Positions 24,838-33,691 are shown, counted from the stretch's first letter. The stretch: DNA of 60,880 nt from Verrucomicrobiota bacterium (GCA_029557905.1 JAKQHR010000168.1:1-60880), one strand, 5' to 3'. Made by a program: numbers and translations. Notes: generated from the sequence alone by a model not told the origin.

Positions 24838-25023
24838 TTGGCAAAAAAATCATTAGTGGTGAAATCAAACCGGGCGCCGAAATTTTCGGCGCGGAAATAC
24901 AACCGCTGCCGCAACTGCGGTCGGCCGCGCGCGTATATCAGGAAATTCCAGTTGTGCAGAATATGCTTCCGGGAACTCGCCTCGCAGGGCAAGCTCCCCG
25001 GTGTCACAAAGGCCAGTTGGTAA
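24838..25023 (+). CDS. rpsN: 30S ribosomal protein S14, zinc-binding (type Z)
   Basis: A 61-residue short S14 form with an intact zinc ribbon: 'CRNCG' and 'CRICF' separated by 13 residues. The start is TTG at 24838, giving '[21 protein letters not shown]', with GGAGG 8-9 nt upstream. A TTG at 24823 would add five residues and overlaps that ribosome-binding site, so it is rejected. It sits between rplE and rpsH as in standard spc operons. Confidence 0.94.
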   Translation: MAKKSLVVKSNRAPKFSARKYNRCRNCGRPRAYIRKFQLCRICFRELASQGKLPGVTKASW

Positions 25024-25033
25024 CGGAGCAGTT

Positions 25034-25432
25034 ATGAGTTTATCAGATCCCATTGCAGACATGTTGACCCGAATCCGCAACGCCAGCGCCGCCGGCGCGA
25101 AATCGGTTGAAATCCCTCATTCGCGCATGAAGGAGGGCCTGGCCCGGATTCTCAAGCAGGAAGGTTATATTTCGGATTACACGGTCTCGGGCGAGGGCGC
25201 CCGGAAGGGCTTGCGCATCCGTTTGAAATATGTGCGTGAAGGAGATCCGGTGATCACCGGGCTCCGGCGCGTCAGCCGGCCCAGCCTGCGGCGCTACGTC
25301 GCCGCCACGGAAATTCCGCGTGTTCTGGGCGGCATGGGCATTGCCGTGATCAGCACTTCATCCGGCGTAATGACCGGTCATGAAGCCCGAAAGAAGAATG
25401 TGGGCGGCGAGCTTTTGTGTACAATCTGGTAA
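25034..25432 (+). CDS. rpsH: 30S ribosomal protein S8
   Basis: A 132-residue central-domain 16S rRNA binder. It starts 'MSLSDPIADMLTRIRNASAAGAKSVEIPHS' and ends with the conserved 'STSSGVMTGHEARKKNVGGELLCTIW'. ATG 25034 is preferred to an in-frame GTG at 25001, which lies inside rpsN. In E. coli, S8 represses the spc operon by binding near the rplX-rplE junction; I cannot confirm a matching site here. Confidence 0.96.
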   Translation: MSLSDPIADMLTRIRNASAAGAKSVEIPHSRMKEGLARILKQEGYISDYTVSGEGARKGLRIRLKYVREGDPVITGLRRVSRPSLRRYVAATEIPRVLGGMGIAVISTSSGVMTGHEARKKNVGGELLCTIW

Positions 25433-25453
25433 TTATTCAACGAGGACACAGCT

Positions 25454-25990
25454 ATGTCTAGAGTCGGAAAGAATCCCGTGGAATTGCCTGCCGGCGTGAC
25501 GGCGGAAGTGGGCGGGAATACAGTCAAAATCAAGGGCCCGAAGGGGGAGCTGTCGCTTGATGTGGCTCCCGGAATCAGTGTGGAGGTCAAGGACGGCCGG
25601 GTGCTGGTTTCCCGGGCGGCAGATGACAAGCAGAGCCGCGCGCTTCACGGCACAGTCCGCAGCCTGGTGGCCAACATGGTCAAGGGCGTGACGCAGGGCT
25701 ACCGCAAGGAACTGGAGATCTACGGCGTGGGATACAAGGCCCGCATGGAGGGGCGCAAACTTGTGCTCAACCTCGGATATTCGCATCCCATCGAATATAT
25801 GATTCCTGAAGGCGTGAAGATAACTGTCCCGAAGCCGGAAGATGTGGGCATTGAAGGTGTGGACAAGCATCTGGTGGGGCAGGTGGCCGACCGGATTCGC
25901 AGCTTTGCCCCGGCGGAGCCGTACAAGGGCAAGGGTGTTCGTTACAAGGGTGAAAAGATCCGGCGGAAGGCCGGAAAGACGGTGGCTTAA
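25454..25990 (+). CDS. rplF: 50S ribosomal protein L6
   Basis: A 178-residue protein near the sarcin-ricin loop. It starts '[19 protein letters not shown]' and carries the two L6 repeats and the signature '[21 protein letters not shown]' near the C-terminus. Length is standard. It is followed two bases later by rplR. Confidence 0.97.
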   Translation: MSRVGKNPVELPAGVTAEVGGNTVKIKGPKGELSLDVAPGISVEVKDGRVLVSRAADDKQSRALHGTVRSLVANMVKGVTQGYRKELEIYGVGYKARMEGRKLVLNLGYSHPIEYMIPEGVKITVPKPEDVGIEGVDKHLVGQVADRIRSFAPAEPYKGKGVRYKGEKIRRKAGKTVA

Positions 25991-25992
25991 AG

Positions 25993-26352
25993 ATGAAAGT
26001 CAAAACAAAAAAAGAGTACATTGGAAGGAGACACGCTCGTCTTCGCAAGAAGATCCGCGGGACGGCTGAACGCCCCCGCATGTGCGTGAAAGTTACCAGC
26101 AGGCATATCTATGTGCAGATGATTGACGACGATGCCGGCTGCACACTGGCGGCGGCCTCTTCCATGGTCAAGGATTTGAAGTCCCTCGCGGCAAAGAAGA
26201 CGGAACTGGCGAAGCAGGTGGGCAAGGCGGCCGCGGAAGCGGCCAGAGCTGCAGGCATCACGCAGGTTGTTTTTGACCGCGGAGGGTTTACCTATGGCGG
26301 CCGGATCAAAGCACTGGCCGATGCGGCCCGCGAAGCGGGACTGCAGTTTTAA
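25993..26352 (+). CDS. rplR: 50S ribosomal protein L18
   Basis: A 119-residue 5S rRNA-binding protein with a basic N-terminus ('[19 protein letters not shown]'), '[24 protein letters not shown]' and the C-terminal '[26 protein letters not shown]' signature. Position between rplF and rpsE is standard. Confidence 0.97.
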   Translation: MKVKTKKEYIGRRHARLRKKIRGTAERPRMCVKVTSRHIYVQMIDDDAGCTLAAASSMVKDLKSLAAKKTELAKQVGKAAAEAARAAGITQVVFDRGGFTYGGRIKALADAAREAGLQF

Positions 26353-26371
26353 GGCTTAAGGAGCAGGCATT

Positions 26372-26863
26372 GTGAATGATATAATTTCAGAGAAGACAGA
26401 AGGGCACGAAGTCGAAGAGCGCGTGGTGCATATCAACCGCTGCTCCAAGGTGGTCAAGGGCGGCCGTCGCTTCAGTTTCAGCGCGCTGGTGGTGGCAGGC
26501 GATCATGGGGGCCGGGTGGGTTATGCCCTGGGCAAGGCCAACGAGGTTTCCGACGCCATTCGCAAGGGCGGCGAACTGGCTCGACGCAACATGTTCCGAG
26601 TGAAGATGCTGAATGAGCGCACTATTCCTCATGAAGTGACTGGATCTTATGCGGGCGGCGTGGTCATGCTGAAGCCTGCATCCGCCGGTACGGGCGTGAT
26701 TGCCGGCGGTGCCGTGCGCGCCGTGCTCGATCTGGCCGGAATCCGGGATGTGCTGGCCAAATCCATGGGAAGCAACAATCAGCTCAATGTCACCAAGGCC
26801 ACCGTGGACGCCCTGCGCCAGCTGCGCACAAGGGAAGAAGTGCAGAGCATCCGGCGCGGATAG
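26372..26863 (+). CDS. rpsE: 30S ribosomal protein S5
   Basis: A 163-residue protein important for decoding fidelity. It shows '[25 protein letters not shown]' and '[21 protein letters not shown]' in the N-terminal dsRBD-like domain, then '[32 protein letters not shown]'-type C-domain. The start is GTG 26372 behind AAGGAGCAGG. The next gene is rplO; the usual rpmD (L30) between them is absent, as it is in a number of lineages. Confidence 0.96.
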   Translation: MNDIISEKTEGHEVEERVVHINRCSKVVKGGRRFSFSALVVAGDHGGRVGYALGKANEVSDAIRKGGELARRNMFRVKMLNERTIPHEVTGSYAGGVVMLKPASAGTGVIAGGAVRAVLDLAGIRDVLAKSMGSNNQLNVTKATVDALRQLRTREEVQSIRRG

Positions 26864-26885
26864 ATTTAAAGAGCAGGACACGATT

Positions 26886-27332
26886 ATGAAATTACATACA
26901 CTCAAACCCTCAAGGGGCGCAAAGCGCTCGAAGACTCGACTGGGCCGCGGCCGCGCTTCTGGAAAAGGAAAAACCTCCGGCCATGGGCACAAGGGCCAGA
27001 TGGCCCGCTCCGGCGCGAATCACCGTGTGGCATTCGAAGGCGGTCAGATGCCGCTCTACCGGCGCCTGCCCAAACGCGGCTTTAACCATGAAAAAGCCGT
27101 TGTTCTCGTGCCGGTGAATGTTTCCTCGCTCAACCGGTTTGATGCGGGCACGGAAGTCACCTTTGAGCTGCTGCAGCAGTCCGGGCTGGCCCGCGGCGGC
27201 AAGGCCGACGGCGTCAAGATTCTTGGAAACGGCACGCTTGAGAAAAAACTTGTTGTGAAAGCACAGGCCTTCAGCGCGTCCGCCGTCGAAAAAATCAAGG
27301 CCGCCGGCGGGGAGTGCACTCTGGTGTCATAA
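26886..27332 (+). CDS. rplO: 50S ribosomal protein L15
   Basis: A 148-residue late-assembly 50S protein with an extended Gly/Arg/Lys-rich N-terminus ('MKLHTLKPSRGAKRSKTRLGRG', 'GKGKTSGHGHKGQ') and a globular C-terminal part with 'VKAQAFSASAVEKIKAAGG'. ATG 26886 is the family start; the same frame is open further upstream only because it shadows rpsE. It is followed by secY. Confidence 0.96.
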   Translation: MKLHTLKPSRGAKRSKTRLGRGRASGKGKTSGHGHKGQMARSGANHRVAFEGGQMPLYRRLPKRGFNHEKAVVLVPVNVSSLNRFDAGTEVTFELLQQSGLARGGKADGVKILGNGTLEKKLVVKAQAFSASAVEKIKAAGGECTLVS

Positions 27333-27352
27333 ACTTTGTCTAGGGGAACCCG

Positions 27353-28705
27353 ATGCTATCAGCCTTTTCAAACAGTCTTAAAATTCCGGAACTCCGGGCG
27401 AGGATATTCTTCACCCTGGGCCTGATTTTTATCTGCCGTCTGCTGGCGCGTGTTCCGACCCCGGGTGTGGATGCCGTTGCGCTGAGAGATCTGATTGCCG
27501 CGCTGCAGACACAGGCCGGCGGAAGCATGCTGGTGCTGTTCAACCTGTTCAGCGGCGGCGCGCTTCAGTATGCGGCGGTTGGCGCGCTCGGCATCATGCC
27601 GTACATCAGCGCCTCCATTATTCTCCAGCTGATGACCGCTGTGGTTCCGGCGCTTGAGCGTCTGGCCCGCGAGGGCGAGGCCGGCCGGCAGACGCTGTCG
27701 CAGTATACGAGGTATTTGACGGTGGCTCTCTGCATTATTCAGGGCTATGCCATGTCGGCCACGCTCTGGCGTCCCGAGGCGCTGGGCCTTCCTGCGGGCA
27801 CGCAGATTGTGACCATGGGGAGGATGGGTTTCACCCTGCTGACCATTCTGACAATGACCACCGGAACCATGATGCTGATGTGGCTGGGCGAACAGATGAC
27901 CGAACGGGGCATCGGGAACGGCATCTCGCTGATCATTACGATCAACATCATCAGTGATCTGCCGTCGGCGGTTCAGGCCATTGTGAGAATGTTCGTCCGC
28001 GTGGACGGTGTGGCCCAGTTCACGATCTTCCATCTGGTTGGACTGCTGGCGATGATCTTTCTGGTGATTGCAGGCACCATTGCCGTTACGCAGGCGCAGC
28101 GGAAAATTCCGGTTCAGTATGCCAAGCGCGTTGTGGGTCGCAAGGTGTACGGAGGGCAGAGCACCTATATGCCTCTGCGCGTGAACTACTCCGGTGTCAT
28201 GCCCATTATTTTTGCGCAGGCCATTCTGATGTTCCCGTCTAAGCTGCTGGGCATGCTTCCCGGAGAATTTTTCCGGCGATTGGCGGCGGCCGTGTACTAC
28301 GGAACTCCGGCCTACAATGTTATCTATGCCCTGATGATCCTGTTCTTCTCCTATTTCTGGGTCGCCACTCAGTTCAATCCGGTGCAGATTGCGGATGATC
28401 TGAAGAAATACGGCGGCTATGTTCCGGGAATCCGTCCGGGCAAACCTACTGCGGAATTTCTGGACCGCACCATGACCCGCATTACACTGGCCGGAGCCGT
28501 GTTCCTGACGATCATTGCTGTTCTGCCCACCATCATGGCGCAGCAGTTCAATATCCCCTGGATTGTGGCCTCGTTCTTCGGTGGAACGAGTCTGCTGATC
28601 ATGGTGGGTGTGATGCTGGACACAATGCGCCAGGTGGAATCTCACCTTCTGATGAGGCACTATGACGGCTTCCTTAAGAAGGGCAAACTCCGTTCGAGAC
28701 GCTAA
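27353..28705 (+). CDS. secY: Preprotein translocase subunit SecY
   Basis: A 450-residue, ten-helix channel of the Sec translocon. It shows 'RIFFTLGLIFICRLLARVPTPGVD', the plug-region 'GIMPYISASIILQL', 'GIGNGISLIITINI', the ribosome/SecA-binding loops with 'AQRKIPVQYAKRVVGRK' and 'GYVPGIRPGKPTAEFL', and 'GTSLLIMVGVMLDTMRQVESHL' at the end. It works with SecE encoded at 4460. Position after rplO is standard. Confidence 0.97.
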   Translation: MLSAFSNSLKIPELRARIFFTLGLIFICRLLARVPTPGVDAVALRDLIAALQTQAGGSMLVLFNLFSGGALQYAAVGALGIMPYISASIILQLMTAVVPALERLAREGEAGRQTLSQYTRYLTVALCIIQGYAMSATLWRPEALGLPAGTQIVTMGRMGFTLLTILTMTTGTMMLMWLGEQMTERGIGNGISLIITINIISDLPSAVQAIVRMFVRVDGVAQFTIFHLVGLLAMIFLVIAGTIAVTQAQRKIPVQYAKRVVGRKVYGGQSTYMPLRVNYSGVMPIIFAQAILMFPSKLLGMLPGEFFRRLAAAVYYGTPAYNVIYALMILFFSYFWVATQFNPVQIADDLKKYGGYVPGIRPGKPTAEFLDRTMTRITLAGAVFLTIIAVLPTIMAQQFNIPWIVASFFGGTSLLIMVGVMLDTMRQVESHLLMRHYDGFLKKGKLRSRR

Positions 28706-28716
28706 AGGAGGCCGAG

Positions 28717-29367
28717 ATGGACGCCATTATTCTTCTGGGAGCGCCGGGTGCCGGCAAGGGAACCATTGCGGATCTGGTGAAGGAGAAGAGCGGATATCTT
28801 CATGTCTCCACCGGGGACATGCTCCGCGCCGCAGTCAAGGCGCAGACAGCTGTTGGCCTCAAGGCCAAATCCTTCATGGAAGCCGGTGAACTTGTCCCCG
28901 ATGAAGTCATCATCGGCATTGTCAGGGAACGCATGGCTCAGGGCGGACAGGATGAGAAGTACATGTTCGACGGATTTCCCCGCACCCTGGAGCAGGCGCG
29001 CCTGCTGGATGCCGTGATGGAGGAGGCGGGGAGCCGGGTCAGCCGGGTTTTCCTTCTGGAGGCATCAAAAGAACTGCTCGTATCCCGTATTTCCGGTCGT
29101 CGAATCTGCCGCAACTGCGGAGCGGTGTATCACGTGCAGAACATTCCGCCCAAAGTGGAGGGCGTATGTGATTCCTGCGGCGGCGAGCTTTATCAGCGCA
29201 AGGATGACAGCGAGGAAACGGTGCTCAACCGTCTGGAAGTTTACAAGAAACAGACCGCGGCGCTCATTGACTACTACGATGCCAAGAGCATCCTCCTGCG
29301 ATTGGATGCTTCCCAGCCCAAGGAAGTGACCCAGGCCAGAATTCTCGAAGTTTTGTCGCGTTCCTGA
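28717..29367 (+). CDS. adk: Adenylate kinase
   Basis: A 216-residue cytoplasmic enzyme that interconverts ATP + AMP and 2 ADP. It has the P-loop 'GAPGAGKGT', the AMP-binding 'STGDMLRAAVK' and 'DGFPRTLEQA', and a long LID with four cysteines ('CRNCGAVYH', 'CDSCGGEL') that should bind zinc as in Gram-positive-type enzymes. ATG 28717 follows AAAGGAGG. It stands between secY and map. Confidence 0.97.
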   Translation: MDAIILLGAPGAGKGTIADLVKEKSGYLHVSTGDMLRAAVKAQTAVGLKAKSFMEAGELVPDEVIIGIVRERMAQGGQDEKYMFDGFPRTLEQARLLDAVMEEAGSRVSRVFLLEASKELLVSRISGRRICRNCGAVYHVQNIPPKVEGVCDSCGGELYQRKDDSEETVLNRLEVYKKQTAALIDYYDAKSILLRLDASQPKEVTQARILEVLSRS

Positions 29368-29377
29368 TTTGTGTTTC

Positions 29378-30136
29378 ATGATCAGGATTAAGACGGAGAC
29401 TGAACTGGAGAAGATGCGCGTCAGCAACCGCATGACGGCAGAGGTGCTGGCGGCGGTGGCTGGGCGGGTGGCCCCGGGCATTACCACGGGTGAACTGGAC
29501 CGCTTTGCGGGGGAGATGATCCGGGACATGGGCGGCACCCCCGCGTTTCTTGGGTATGGAGGTTATCCCGCCAGCATTTGTGTCTCCATCAATGAACAGG
29601 TGGTTCACGGCATTCCTGGCCGCCGCGTCATCAGTTCAGGAGATGTGGTCAGCATTGATGTGGGCGTGAAATACGACGGGTTCATTGGAGACTGTGCAAC
29701 GACCGTGCTGGTGGATGTGGATGACCGGGAGATCATCCGCCTGGCGGCTGTAACGCGGGCGGCGCTGGCGGCCGGCATAGACAAGGCGGTTGTTGGCGGC
29801 CGGCTTTCGGATATTTCTCATGCCGTTGAAAAGACCGTCACGGCGGCGGGCTTCTCCGTCGTGAGGGATTTTGTCGGCCACGGAATCGGCCGGGACATGC
29901 ACGAGGAGCCGCAGGTGCCGAATTTCGGCAGGCCGGGACGAGGACCGAAGCTGGCGCATGGGATGACGATAGCCATCGAACCCATGGTGAATCAGGGCGG
30001 GTGCGAAGTTGAAGTGATGCCGGACGGATGGACGGTGCTCACCCGTGACCGGAGGCCTTCGGTCCATTTCGAGCACACCATCGCGGTGCTGAAAACCGGG
30101 CCGGAAATATTGACGTGCGTAAAAAAGAAAATATAG
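29378..30136 (+). CDS. map: Methionine aminopeptidase, type I
   Basis: A 252-residue dinuclear metalloenzyme that removes N-terminal Met from nascent proteins. The metal ligands are visible in 'DVGVKYDGFIGDCATT' (two Asp), 'GHGIGRDMHEEP' (His), 'IAIEPMV' (Glu) and 'FEHTIAV' (Glu). The frame extends back to a TTG at 29369, but ATG 29378 begins the usual 'MIRIKTETELEKMRVSN'. No clear Shine-Dalgarno; it starts 10 nt after adk and probably relies on coupling. infA overlaps its 3' end. Confidence 0.96.
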   Translation: MIRIKTETELEKMRVSNRMTAEVLAAVAGRVAPGITTGELDRFAGEMIRDMGGTPAFLGYGGYPASICVSINEQVVHGIPGRRVISSGDVVSIDVGVKYDGFIGDCATTVLVDVDDREIIRLAAVTRAALAAGIDKAVVGGRLSDISHAVEKTVTAAGFSVVRDFVGHGIGRDMHEEPQVPNFGRPGRGPKLAHGMTIAIEPMVNQGGCEVEVMPDGWTVLTRDRRPSVHFEHTIAVLKTGPEILTCVKKKI

Positions 30137-30348
30137 TACTGGACGCGCGGCTGCACAATGTGATAGGAAATGCCGCCTTTAAAGCCACTTTGGCCAATGG
30201 ACATGAATTTGTCGCCTTTGCGCGCGACGGAGAACTCCTCCGGAAGCTGCGCGCCGGGGATTCAGTGAAAGTTGAATTGTCGCCCTGCGATATGTCAAAG
30301 GGCTGTATAGTGAACAGGACAGAAAATGAAAGTTCGAAGCTCAGTTAA
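30115..30348 (+). CDS. infA: Translation initiation factor IF-1 (divergent)
   Basis: A 77-residue OB-fold factor that blocks the A site during initiation. 'ATLANGHEF', '[22 protein letters not shown]' match the IF-1 pattern, but the usual 'HISGKMR' loop reads '[11 protein letters not shown]' and the fold is about two residues shorter there. GTG start at 30115, overlapping map by 22 nt, and its 3' end overlaps rpmJ by 23 nt. The map-infA-rpmJ-rpsM order supports the call despite the divergence. Confidence 0.88.
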   Translation: MRKKENIVLDARLHNVIGNAAFKATLANGHEFVAFARDGELLRKLRAGDSVKVELSPCDMSKGCIVNRTENESSKLS

Positions 30349-30439
30349 ACGGATTTGCGAGCAGTGCAAGATTGTGCGCCGGAAAGGCGTGGTGCGCGTT
30401 GTTTGCACGAATCTTCGTCACAAACAGCGCCAAGGTTAA
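30326..30439 (+). CDS. rpmJ: 50S ribosomal protein L36
   Basis: A 37-residue zinc-ribbon protein starting '[20 protein letters not shown]' and containing C11, C14, C27 and H32, the full C+ zinc ligand set. It starts inside the 3' end of infA. Too short for ordinary ORF cut-offs, but position and sequence are unambiguous. Confidence 0.95.
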   Translation: MKVRSSVKRICEQCKIVRRKGVVRVVCTNLRHKQRQG

Positions 30440-30451
30440 AGGAGAGAAGCT

Positions 30452-30850
30452 ATGCCGCGTCTACTTGGTATAGACATACCCGGAAAAAAGAGAGTTGATG
30501 TTTCCCTGCGTTACATTTACGGCATCGGGCCCAAGCGTGCCCTGGAAGTGGCCGCCAAGGCCGGGATTGATCCCGCAAAGAAAGCGGATGACCTGACCAG
30601 CGATGAGATTTCAAAAATTGCCGGCATTCTGCAGAGCGAATACCGGATCGAGGGTGATTTGCGCCGCGAGGTGTCCCAGAACATCCGGCGGCTCATGAGT
30701 GTGGGCGCCTACCGGGGCATTCGTCATCGCAGAAGTCTGCCGGTGCGCGGTCAGCGCACCAGCACCAATGCCCGCACGCGGAAGGGCCCGAAAAAGACCG
30801 TGGGCGCCGTGCGTGGAAAGGAAGCGCGTTCGGCAGTCAAGGCCGGTTGA
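30452..30850 (+). CDS. rpsM: 30S ribosomal protein S13
   Basis: A 132-residue 30S head protein contacting the P-site tRNA and the 50S subunit. It starts 'MPRLLGIDIPGKKRVDVSLRYIYGIGPKRALEV' and has the basic tail 'RHRRSLPVRGQRTSTNARTRKGPKKTVG'. AAAGGAGAG precedes the ATG. First gene of the alpha group. Confidence 0.97.
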   Translation: MPRLLGIDIPGKKRVDVSLRYIYGIGPKRALEVAAKAGIDPAKKADDLTSDEISKIAGILQSEYRIEGDLRREVSQNIRRLMSVGAYRGIRHRRSLPVRGQRTSTNARTRKGPKKTVGAVRGKEARSAVKAG

Positions 30851-30878
30851 TGTTGTTCAGATAAAGAGGTTGTAATTC

Positions 30879-31355
30879 ATGGCAGAAGAGATTCAGAAGG
30901 AACAGGCGGAAACAGCGGAACAGGCAGCTGCTGAAGGCAGCGTGCAGGCGGAAGGCGCCGAGGGCGAGCAGCCCAAGGTGGTGCGCCGTAAAGTCAAGGG
31001 GATGAAGAATGTCCCGCTGGGCATTGCCCATATCCGCGCCACGTTCAACAATACCATTGTGAGCATCAGCGACATGCAGGGCCGTGTCATCAGCTGGAGC
31101 TCCTCCGGCCGCTGCGGCTTCAAGGGTTCGCGCAAGAGCACCGCTTTTGCCGCGACCACGGTTGCACAGGAAGCCGCCCGTGTGGCGGTGGGCTTCGGAA
31201 TGCATGAGGTGGAGGTGCGTGTTCAGGGGCCGGGTGCCGGCCGCGAATCGGCCATCCGCGCTCTTCAGGCCGCCGGCCTGACTGTGACCTCGATCAAGGA
31301 TGTAACCCCCATACCCCATAACGGATGCCGTCCGCCCAAGCGGCGCCGCGTATAA
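30879..31355 (+). CDS. rpsK: 30S ribosomal protein S11 with acidic N-terminal extension
   Basis: A 158-residue platform protein. The core begins near residue 39 ('[28 protein letters not shown]') and ends '[18 protein letters not shown]', both canonical. It is preceded by an extra ~29 residues very rich in Glu, Ala and Gln; bacterial S11 is usually about 129 residues. The ATG at 30879 is the only good start and no internal Met precedes the core at a sensible distance, so I keep the extension. Confidence 0.95.
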   Translation: MAEEIQKEQAETAEQAAAEGSVQAEGAEGEQPKVVRRKVKGMKNVPLGIAHIRATFNNTIVSISDMQGRVISWSSSGRCGFKGSRKSTAFAATTVAQEAARVAVGFGMHEVEVRVQGPGAGRESAIRALQAAGLTVTSIKDVTPIPHNGCRPPKRRRV

Positions 31356-31383
31356 AGAATTTAGAATCAGGAGACAGAAAGCC

Positions 31384-32010
31384 ATGGGAAGATATACAGG
31401 ACCAGCGTGCAAGCAGTGCCGCCGTGAACAGATGAAGCTGTTTCTCAAGGGAGAGCGCTGTTTCATGGCCAAATGCCCCATTGAGACCGGCCGTCCGCAG
31501 CCCGGAGGCGCCGGCCGCCGTCGCAAGAAGACTTCCGATTACGGGAATCAGCTTCGCGAAAAGCAGCGGCTGCGCCGCATGTTCGGCCTGCGCGAGGGCC
31601 AGTTCCACAACTTCTTTGAACGGGCTGCCAAAAAGCGCGGCATCACCGGCGAAACACTGCTTCAGATGCTCGAACTCCGCGTGGACAATCTGGTGTACCG
31701 TCTCGGGTTTGCCCCTTCGCGCCGTGCGGCCCGTCAGTTTGTGCGGCACGGACATGTCCGCGTCAACGGGGAGCGGGCCAATATCCCGTCCATGATCCTT
31801 AAGCCGGGCGATTCCATCACGGTCAAGGACGCCAAGGACAGCCGGGAATACGCCTCCAAGCATATGGACCAGGCCGAGGCTCGCGGAATCGTTCCGTGGA
31901 TGTCTCTCGACAAGAACAATTTCAAGGGCGAAGTTCTGCATGTGCCGACACGTGATGAAATGGCGCCTTTGGTGGATGAGCAGCTCGTGGTCGAGCTCTA
32001 CTCCAAATAA
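31384..32010 (+). CDS. rpsD: 30S ribosomal protein S4
   Basis: A 208-residue primary 16S rRNA binder. It starts 'MGRYTGPACKQCRRE' and includes 'CPIETGRPQPGG' (a partly cysteine-containing N-domain), then the S4 RNA-binding domain 'RVDNLVYRLGFAPSRRAARQFVRHGHVRVNG'. In E. coli, S4 represses the alpha operon through a leader pseudoknot before rpsM. Only 12 nt separate rpmJ and rpsM here, so that site is not present in the same place. Confidence 0.97.
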   Translation: MGRYTGPACKQCRREQMKLFLKGERCFMAKCPIETGRPQPGGAGRRRKKTSDYGNQLREKQRLRRMFGLREGQFHNFFERAAKKRGITGETLLQMLELRVDNLVYRLGFAPSRRAARQFVRHGHVRVNGERANIPSMILKPGDSITVKDAKDSREYASKHMDQAEARGIVPWMSLDKNNFKGEVLHVPTRDEMAPLVDEQLVVELYSK

Positions 32011-32067
32011 ACAAGCAGTATAACACCATACGAGCCGGGTAACGTCCGGTTCTGGGAGGATAAAGTC

Positions 32068-33081
32068 ATGCCTATTAGACTGGGTCGCTTTGAAATGCCA
32101 AAGCGCATTGAGCCGGATGATTCAACGGCTACCGATACCTACAAGAAATTCGTCGCCGAGCCTTTCGAGGCCGGCTATGGGAGAACCATCGGCAATTCAC
32201 TCCGCCGTGTGCTGCTCTCCTCGCTGGAGGGGGCGGCCATATCGTCTGTCAAGATTGATGGAGCCATGCATGAGTTCTGCACTCTGAAAGGCGTTGTGGA
32301 GGATGTAACGGACATCATACTGAACCTCAAGCAGGTTCTGCTGCGCATGTATTCGCGCGAAATCCGCAAGGTCCGGATTGATGTCAAGGGCCCGGGCGAG
32401 GTCACAGCGGGCGATATCAAGACCGACGGCCATGTCGAAATCCTGAATCCTGACATGCATATCTGCACACTCGACCGCGATGGTCACTTCAAGGCTGAGT
32501 TTGAAATCCGCATCGGCCGCGGATACTGCCCGGCCGAGTGGAACAAGAAAGAGGACCAGGAGATCGGTGTGATTCCGATTGATTCCCTGTTCTCGCCCGT
32601 CCGCCGCGTGAAGTACTATGTGGAGAACACCCGCGTGGGCCAGCGTACCGATTACGACAAGCTGATTCTTGAGATATGGACGGACAGCCGCATTACTCCG
32701 GATGATGCCCTGACACAGTCGGCGGCCATTCTGCTGCACCATCTTGATGTCTTTGTCAGCTACGACAAGGATCTGATTGAGTTTGAGGAAAGCGAAAAGC
32801 AGATTGATGCCGAGAAGGAAGATCTGCGCAAGAAGCTGAACATCAGCGTCAATGAGATCGAGCTGAGCGTGCGCGCGGCCAACTGCCTGAACAATGCAAA
32901 CATTACAACCGTTGGCGAACTGGCGCAGAAGACTGAAGCCGAAATGCTGAAGTACCGCAACTTCGGCAAGAAGTCGCTGAATGAAATTAAAAACAAACTC
33001 ACGGAGCTGGGCCTTTCACTGGGCATGACCTTTGATCCGGAACTGCTCAAACCGGTGGCTCCTTCCGCCGAGGACAACTAA
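32068..33081 (+). CDS. rpoA: DNA-directed RNA polymerase subunit alpha
   Basis: A 337-residue subunit. The N-terminal assembly domain has 'EPFEAGYGRTIGNSLRRVLLSSLEGAA', and the C-terminal UP-element-binding domain has 'NEIELSVRAANCLNNANITTVGELAQKTEAEML' and 'KSLNEIKNKLTELGLSLGM'. Length and arrangement are typical. It has a GGGAGG site upstream and is followed by rplQ. Confidence 0.97.
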   Translation: MPIRLGRFEMPKRIEPDDSTATDTYKKFVAEPFEAGYGRTIGNSLRRVLLSSLEGAAISSVKIDGAMHEFCTLKGVVEDVTDIILNLKQVLLRMYSREIRKVRIDVKGPGEVTAGDIKTDGHVEILNPDMHICTLDRDGHFKAEFEIRIGRGYCPAEWNKKEDQEIGVIPIDSLFSPVRRVKYYVENTRVGQRTDYDKLILEIWTDSRITPDDALTQSAAILLHHLDVFVSYDKDLIEFEESEKQIDAEKEDLRKKLNISVNEIELSVRAANCLNNANITTVGELAQKTEAEMLKYRNFGKKSLNEIKNKLTELGLSLGMTFDPELLKPVAPSAEDN

Positions 33082-33099
33082 CACGAGGCAGGATTAACC

Positions 33100-33636
33100 A
33101 TGCGACACCAGAAGAGAACAATCAAGCTGGGGAGAACATCTTCACACCGCGATGCGCTGCTGGCCAGTTTGGTCTGCGCGCTGATCCGCCGGAAGCGCAT
33201 CAGGACCACGCTTCAGAAGGCCAAGGCGGCAAGAATCACGGCAGAGAAGATGGTCACTCTCGGAAAAAAGGGCACACTGGCTGCGCGCCGGCAGGCCATA
33301 TCAAAACTGCGTGATACGGAATGCGCCGCTTTGCTCTTTGCAGAAATTGCGCCGTCATTCAAGGATCGCCAGGGCGGCTATACGCGAATCATCAAGCTGG
33401 GACAGCGTCCCGGCGACAATTCGCAGGTGGCTATCCTTGAGTGGGTGATGGAACATTCGGTTCAGGCCACGAAGAAGAAAAAGAGTGCGGCGAAAAAAGA
33501 AGCAGAAGCGGCAGAGAAGGCTCCTGAGAAGAAGGCTCCGGCAAAGAAAAAAGCGGCCAGCAAGGCCAAAAAGGAAGAGACTTCTGAAAAGGCTCCGGCC
33601 AGGAAGAAAACTTCCCGGAAGAAAAAAGAAGAATAG
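33100..33636 (+). CDS. rplQ: 50S ribosomal protein L17 with long basic C-terminal tail
   Basis: A 178-residue protein. The first ~120 residues are an ordinary L17 ('MRHQKRTIKLGRTSSHRDALLASLV', 'TLQKAKAARITAEKMVTLGKKG'). The remaining ~55 are a low-complexity Lys/Ala/Glu tail ('KAPEKKAPAKKKAASKAKK'). Such tails resemble histone H1-like proteins and are known as add-ons in some bacterial ribosomal proteins; their role here is unknown. It is the last gene of the super-cluster. Confidence 0.95.
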   Translation: MRHQKRTIKLGRTSSHRDALLASLVCALIRRKRIRTTLQKAKAARITAEKMVTLGKKGTLAARRQAISKLRDTECAALLFAEIAPSFKDRQGGYTRIIKLGQRPGDNSQVAILEWVMEHSVQATKKKKSAAKKEAEAAEKAPEKKAPAKKKAASKAKKEETSEKAPARKKTSRKKKEE

Positions 33637-33656
33637 TTTCCGGAAGCGGTTTCAAA

Positions 33657-33690
33657 CAGCCCGGCGCAGTTTCTGCGGCCGGGCTGCTTC
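33657..33690. terminator. Bidirectional terminator after rplQ
   Basis: CAGCCCGGC (33657-33665) pairs with GCCGGGCTG (33678-33686), and an inner GCAG-TTT-CTGC extends the stem. CTTCTTT follows on the plus strand. It fills the 55 nt gap between rplQ and a convergent minus-strand gene and so probably serves both. Confidence 0.75.
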
Positions 33691-33691
33691 T

